A stretch of DNA of 64,000 bases from Aureococcus anophagefferens. Lineage: Eukaryota; Sar; Pelagophyceae; Pelagomonadales; Pelagomonadaceae. Below the pieces are notes generated by a model. The model made no database searches and was not told the DNA's origin. It saw only the letters and a program-made list of their open reading frames with translations. The stretch covers positions 62,459 to 126,458 of the forward strand of contig NW_008705565.1 of assembly GCF_000186865.1 (NCBI RefSeq), read 5' to 3'. Positions within the stretch are counted from its first letter, which is position 1; every line of letters begins with the position of its first letter. Shown one piece after another: positions 62,501 to 64,000 of this stretch. Made by a program: the position numbers and the translations under genes.

Positions 62501-64000
62501 TCGAAGTCCGGGGGCAGGTCGACGCCGCTTTGGGAACCGTCGAGCGTCAGCGTCCGCGGCGCGTCGCCCGTCTGCGCCGCGTAGACCTTGGCGGCCTTGA
62601 CGTCGAGGTTCTTCGTCGTCACGGCGTAGGGCGCCTCGTCGGGCACCCTGCCCTGGAGCGCCGCGCGCGCGAGGTCGTCGACGGCGGCCTCGACGAGCGC
62701 CGCGGAGCTGTTCCCGGCGAACTCGCCGCGGTCGGCGCCCTCGAGGCGGCGGCGCGCGACGTCCGACGCGTTGGACACGTTGCCGAAGAGGGGCGAGCCG
62801 AGGAGGGCGCTCAGCGAGAGCGCGAGGTCGCCGGCCGCGGCCGCGCCGACGCCGACCGTCGCCGACGTCCGCGCGAGGCGCCGCGCGGTCTCGAGGGACC
62901 CGCGCGCGGCGCCGCCGTCGAGCGCGCCGTAGAGGAGGGGCTCCTTGAGCGCCGCGGCGGCCTGGGCGACGAGGTCGACGTCGTCGTCCATGGCCGCGAC
63001 GACGGCCCCGAGCGCGCCGGCGAGGCTCCCGAGCAGGAGCGAGTCGTTGCGCGCGGCCGCCGACGCCGCGACGACGGTCTGGTACACGGTCTCCGGCGCG
63101 GCGTAGGCCGCGGCGAGGGCCAGGCGCTCGCTCGCCGCGTCGCGGAGGCCCGCGCCGCGCAGGGCCGTCGCGTCGACGCGCGCGGACGCGGACGCTTCCC
63201 CGAGTCCGCCGAGCGCGTCGCGCGCGACGACCGCGAGCGACACGTTCGGCGCGCCCGGCGGCAGGCGCGCGTCGGCCAGGGACGCGGCGCGCGTCGCCGC
63301 CTTGAGCGTCGTCGCGTCGCCGTGGACGCCGTCGACGACGGTCCACGAGTAGACGAGCGGCAGGTCCTCCGAGATCCAGTCCCTCGTCGACAGCGCGAAG
63401 GGCGTCTCCAGGGCGACGCCGCGGGCCGGCGCCACGGCCAGGGACCCGTGGGACGGCGGCCGCGCGCTCACGAAGGACACGGACGCGCGGCCCTCCCGGG
63501 GCACGCCGTCGACGGCCGCGCGGAGCTCGAAGACGTACGCCGCGCCCGCGACGAGCGCCGCGCCGGGGACGACGAGGCTGTGGGGCCGCGCGCCCCGCGC
63601 CGCCGCCGTGGCGACGTCGAGGGCCGTCGTCGCCCAGTCGCCGAGCGCCCCGCCGTCGGCGAGCTGGCCCGCCTTCAGCACCCACGTCGTCGCGAGCGCG
63701 CGGCCCTCCGCGAACTCGCGCCCCTCGAGCGACGACGGCGCCGCGGACCCCGCGAGCACGGCGCGCGCGCCGTTGGGCACGCGGGCGCCCAGCGCCGACG
63801 CGTCGACGGACACGAGGGGCACGTCCTCGTCGACGAAGGTCAGCGCGACGGACGCGCGCGACGTCCGGCCGTCGGCGGCCGTCGCGTTCACCGAGAGCAC
63901 GGCGTCGCCGACCTGGAGCTCCGCCGCGTCGAGCGTGAGGACGGCGCCGTCGTAGGTGTGGCCCCCGGGGCAGGTCCCAGGAGAAGGCCAGGCCCGCGGC
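59596..64000 (-). CDS. REJ-domain polycystin-like membrane protein, 5' end outside window
   Basis: The frame is open from the right edge (reading ...GTCPGGHTYDGAVLTLDAAELQVG) to TAA 59596, at least 1467 residues. The extracellular part has REJ-type beta repeats (LPLVYSWTVVDG, LPPGAPNVSLAVVARDALGG), many N-glycosylation sites and Cys-rich segments (CPCDHVGRVNYTCDDG; VVGCACDLDLNSRAAF, in the position expected of a GPS cleavage region). Five hydrophobic helices follow, among them MLLALAAGFGGCLVLSAVCAA, LTIGLTLAVILPMILIIDVCF, CAWALVVVIVALNVYYLIL and VTSFVLYYLVINPLQILFFTMW. The long cytosolic parts are basic. REJ/polycystin proteins sense external cues and are numerous in diatoms and relatives. 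A pore domain is not evident in the visible part. Confidence 0.82.
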   Translation of the reverse strand, partial: PRAWPSPGTCPGGHTYDGAVLTLDAAELQVGDAVLSVNATAADGRTSRASVALTFVDEDVPLVSVDASALGARVPNGARAVLAGSAAPSSLEGREFAEGRALATTWVLKAGQLADGGALGDWATTALDVATAAARGARPHSLVVPGAALVAGAAYVFELRAAVDGVPREGRASVSFVSARPPSHGSLAVAPARGVALETPFALSTRDWISEDLPLVYSWTVVDGVHGDATTLKAATRAASLADARLPPGAPNVSLAVVARDALGGLGEASASARVDATALRGAGLRDAASERLALAAAYAAPETVYQTVVAASAAARNDSLLLGSLAGALGAVVAAMDDDVDLVAQAAAALKEPLLYGALDGGAARGSLETARRLARTSATVGVGAAAAGDLALSLSALLGSPLFGNVSNASDVARRRLEGADRGEFAGNSSAALVEAAVDDLARAALQGRVPDEAPYAVTTKNLDVKAAKVYAAQTGDAPRTLTLDGSQSGVDLPPDFESGGDVDVWVAEVLVDVYDEVAPPPRKNQSALLSPSLQVGVEAAAANDGPAPKQAVKVRIRAFDNRTVQTKKPPKPVELRCPCDHVGRVNYTCDDGAVFENECNGTESVLAVQCATTTTVCESWNSDTGRWLASCVPFATNASGVVGCACDLDLNSRAAFALRNDYAGSLEAYTSSFRGAPALRRARVMLLALAAGFGGCLVLSAVCAARDKHDAKQRHRKKKRFEVRSPRAKPGGAPPRPEGKEDESIFQESLAQLKLFASTRSSWKRAWKLIKIGHPVLNILTEYSEHASRVARLWKFGFEMLVFMSGVALATNLHYPDPGCEDQRVPSECLKFHNLQFKIPGVYTSAERDMCEWDACSRSCVFHEPGASEAQSFEHYLTIGLTLAVILPMILIIDVCFEHYLISGVPEALRCCASPDADGGAPPAAEGAPPPAKRVVWDDVDDQSFRKGRRGHRSSVRSPARKAAAKLFKGPRRLVRSCFRFFAAQEHRAELAAVKATVKTRLDVVDAERMAPLVADAVVARDDELRAALEQLEGATSLDERRARWVLKQLRIHLMDDWAYVEDRALFETSVAYIIRGRVTAAARWNDEIAAVEGRTAKQTKQLRAAKLMEFERVARLRPLERSIYAMGQNRVADLEAPEGVSAVAYVCAWALVVVIVALNVYYLILTGSDYGPGKTAEWINAVVTSFVLYYLVINPLQILFFTMWLPSLLKEHFSRWRDPTASAQFPFQTKLPASPTFFLAVWHPELHDTRIGKYCLGELEHRADLEGGDLVKTLNRVYREATWKPSVQVRFTLALLSWFLRLPEWGQEVLFEELFASRPYYVLKIVSAVLFRCFDACLPDRDVEHEPPAPAVAHPSSPKPPKRATAPRKKKMPKKAETKSDASMEGIAMTALALVRPEFDDDAVDLGGSPRARSRSGQVDDDGFCPDTPRSAERFGTANPLRSPRGTSSGGGDRDPGARKASL

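Noticed and set aside
1..64000. CRISPR arrays, bacterial operons, insertion sequences or phage genes
   Set aside because: No regular spacer-repeat arrays, ribosome-binding sites or transposase genes were seen; introns and domain types are eukaryotic.

Overview
The window is nuclear DNA from a compact, very GC-rich photosynthetic protist. It is not bacterial: many genes are interrupted by spliceosomal-type introns, the proteins are eukaryotic in type (calpain, RhoGEF, polycystin/REJ, LAGLIDADG plus winged helix, MYND, kelch), and several proteins start with a signal peptide followed by the Ala|Phe plastid-import motif of algae with a red-derived secondary plastid (SohB protease ...ARA|FVAP, fasciclin protein ...AAA|FVPS, nitrite reductase ...ATS|FSAP). 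Together with introner-type transposon introns this points to a stramenopile, most likely a pelagophyte such as Aureococcus or a relative. That identification is inference; no marker gene is present.

Layout. 1-9.5 kb: an unknown gene end, a phytanoyl-CoA-type dioxygenase, an F-box/LRR-like gene with a probable frameshift, UDP-sugar pyrophosphorylase, and two neighbouring PDZ nuclear proteins (PDZ-winged helix-Myb and Tudor-PDZ). 10-19 kb: a coiled-coil protein, a GNAT acetyltransferase, a PX-ABC1 kinase, a HAD phosphatase whose start region is triplicated, and a DH-PH-PDZ-UBA exchange factor. 19.7-28.5 kb: ribosomal protein L18 and SohB protease with plastid leaders, an unknown gene, sterol glucosyltransferase, a TPR-methyltransferase and a degenerate Arf-like protein. 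28.5-40.8 kb: an inverted-repeat element, unknown genes, a plastid fasciclin protein, ferredoxin-nitrite reductase, MTD1-type methylene-THF dehydrogenase, a MAPR haem protein, a coiled-coil protein and a GlcG/HbpS-like protein. 40.8-50 kb: kelch, prolyl 4-hydroxylase, calpain, MYND, type II thioesterase and a KRE6/SKN1-type GH16 protein. 50-64 kb: a LAGLIDADG protein, two unknown genes, a membrane SGNH hydrolase with a mucin-like stalk, an EF-hand protein, a broken second F-box-like copy and a large REJ/polycystin protein running off the right edge.

The main find is a set of four related 156-201 bp introns (14306-14461, 27044-27243, 43956-44156, 50549-50748) that are inserted mobile elements (introners). 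Each has short terminal inverted repeats and sits between direct repeats of the host coding sequence. Splicing uses a GT or GC donor in the upstream target repeat and the AG at the element's end, so the original reading frame is restored. One copy is inserted in the opposite orientation to the others and still forms a valid intron; it interrupts a nuclear two-domain LAGLIDADG gene. A second inverted-repeat element (28575-28795) has the same CAGGG...CCCAG ends.

Other introns are tiny (39-78 bp in most cases) and often appear to use GC donors beginning GCGCGR. Genes are packed closely: convergent stops can be 2-30 bp apart and divergent starts can be under 200 bp apart. Short tandem duplications cluster at gene starts and ends. 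Intron positions were deduced from reading frame and remembered family alignments, not from transcripts.
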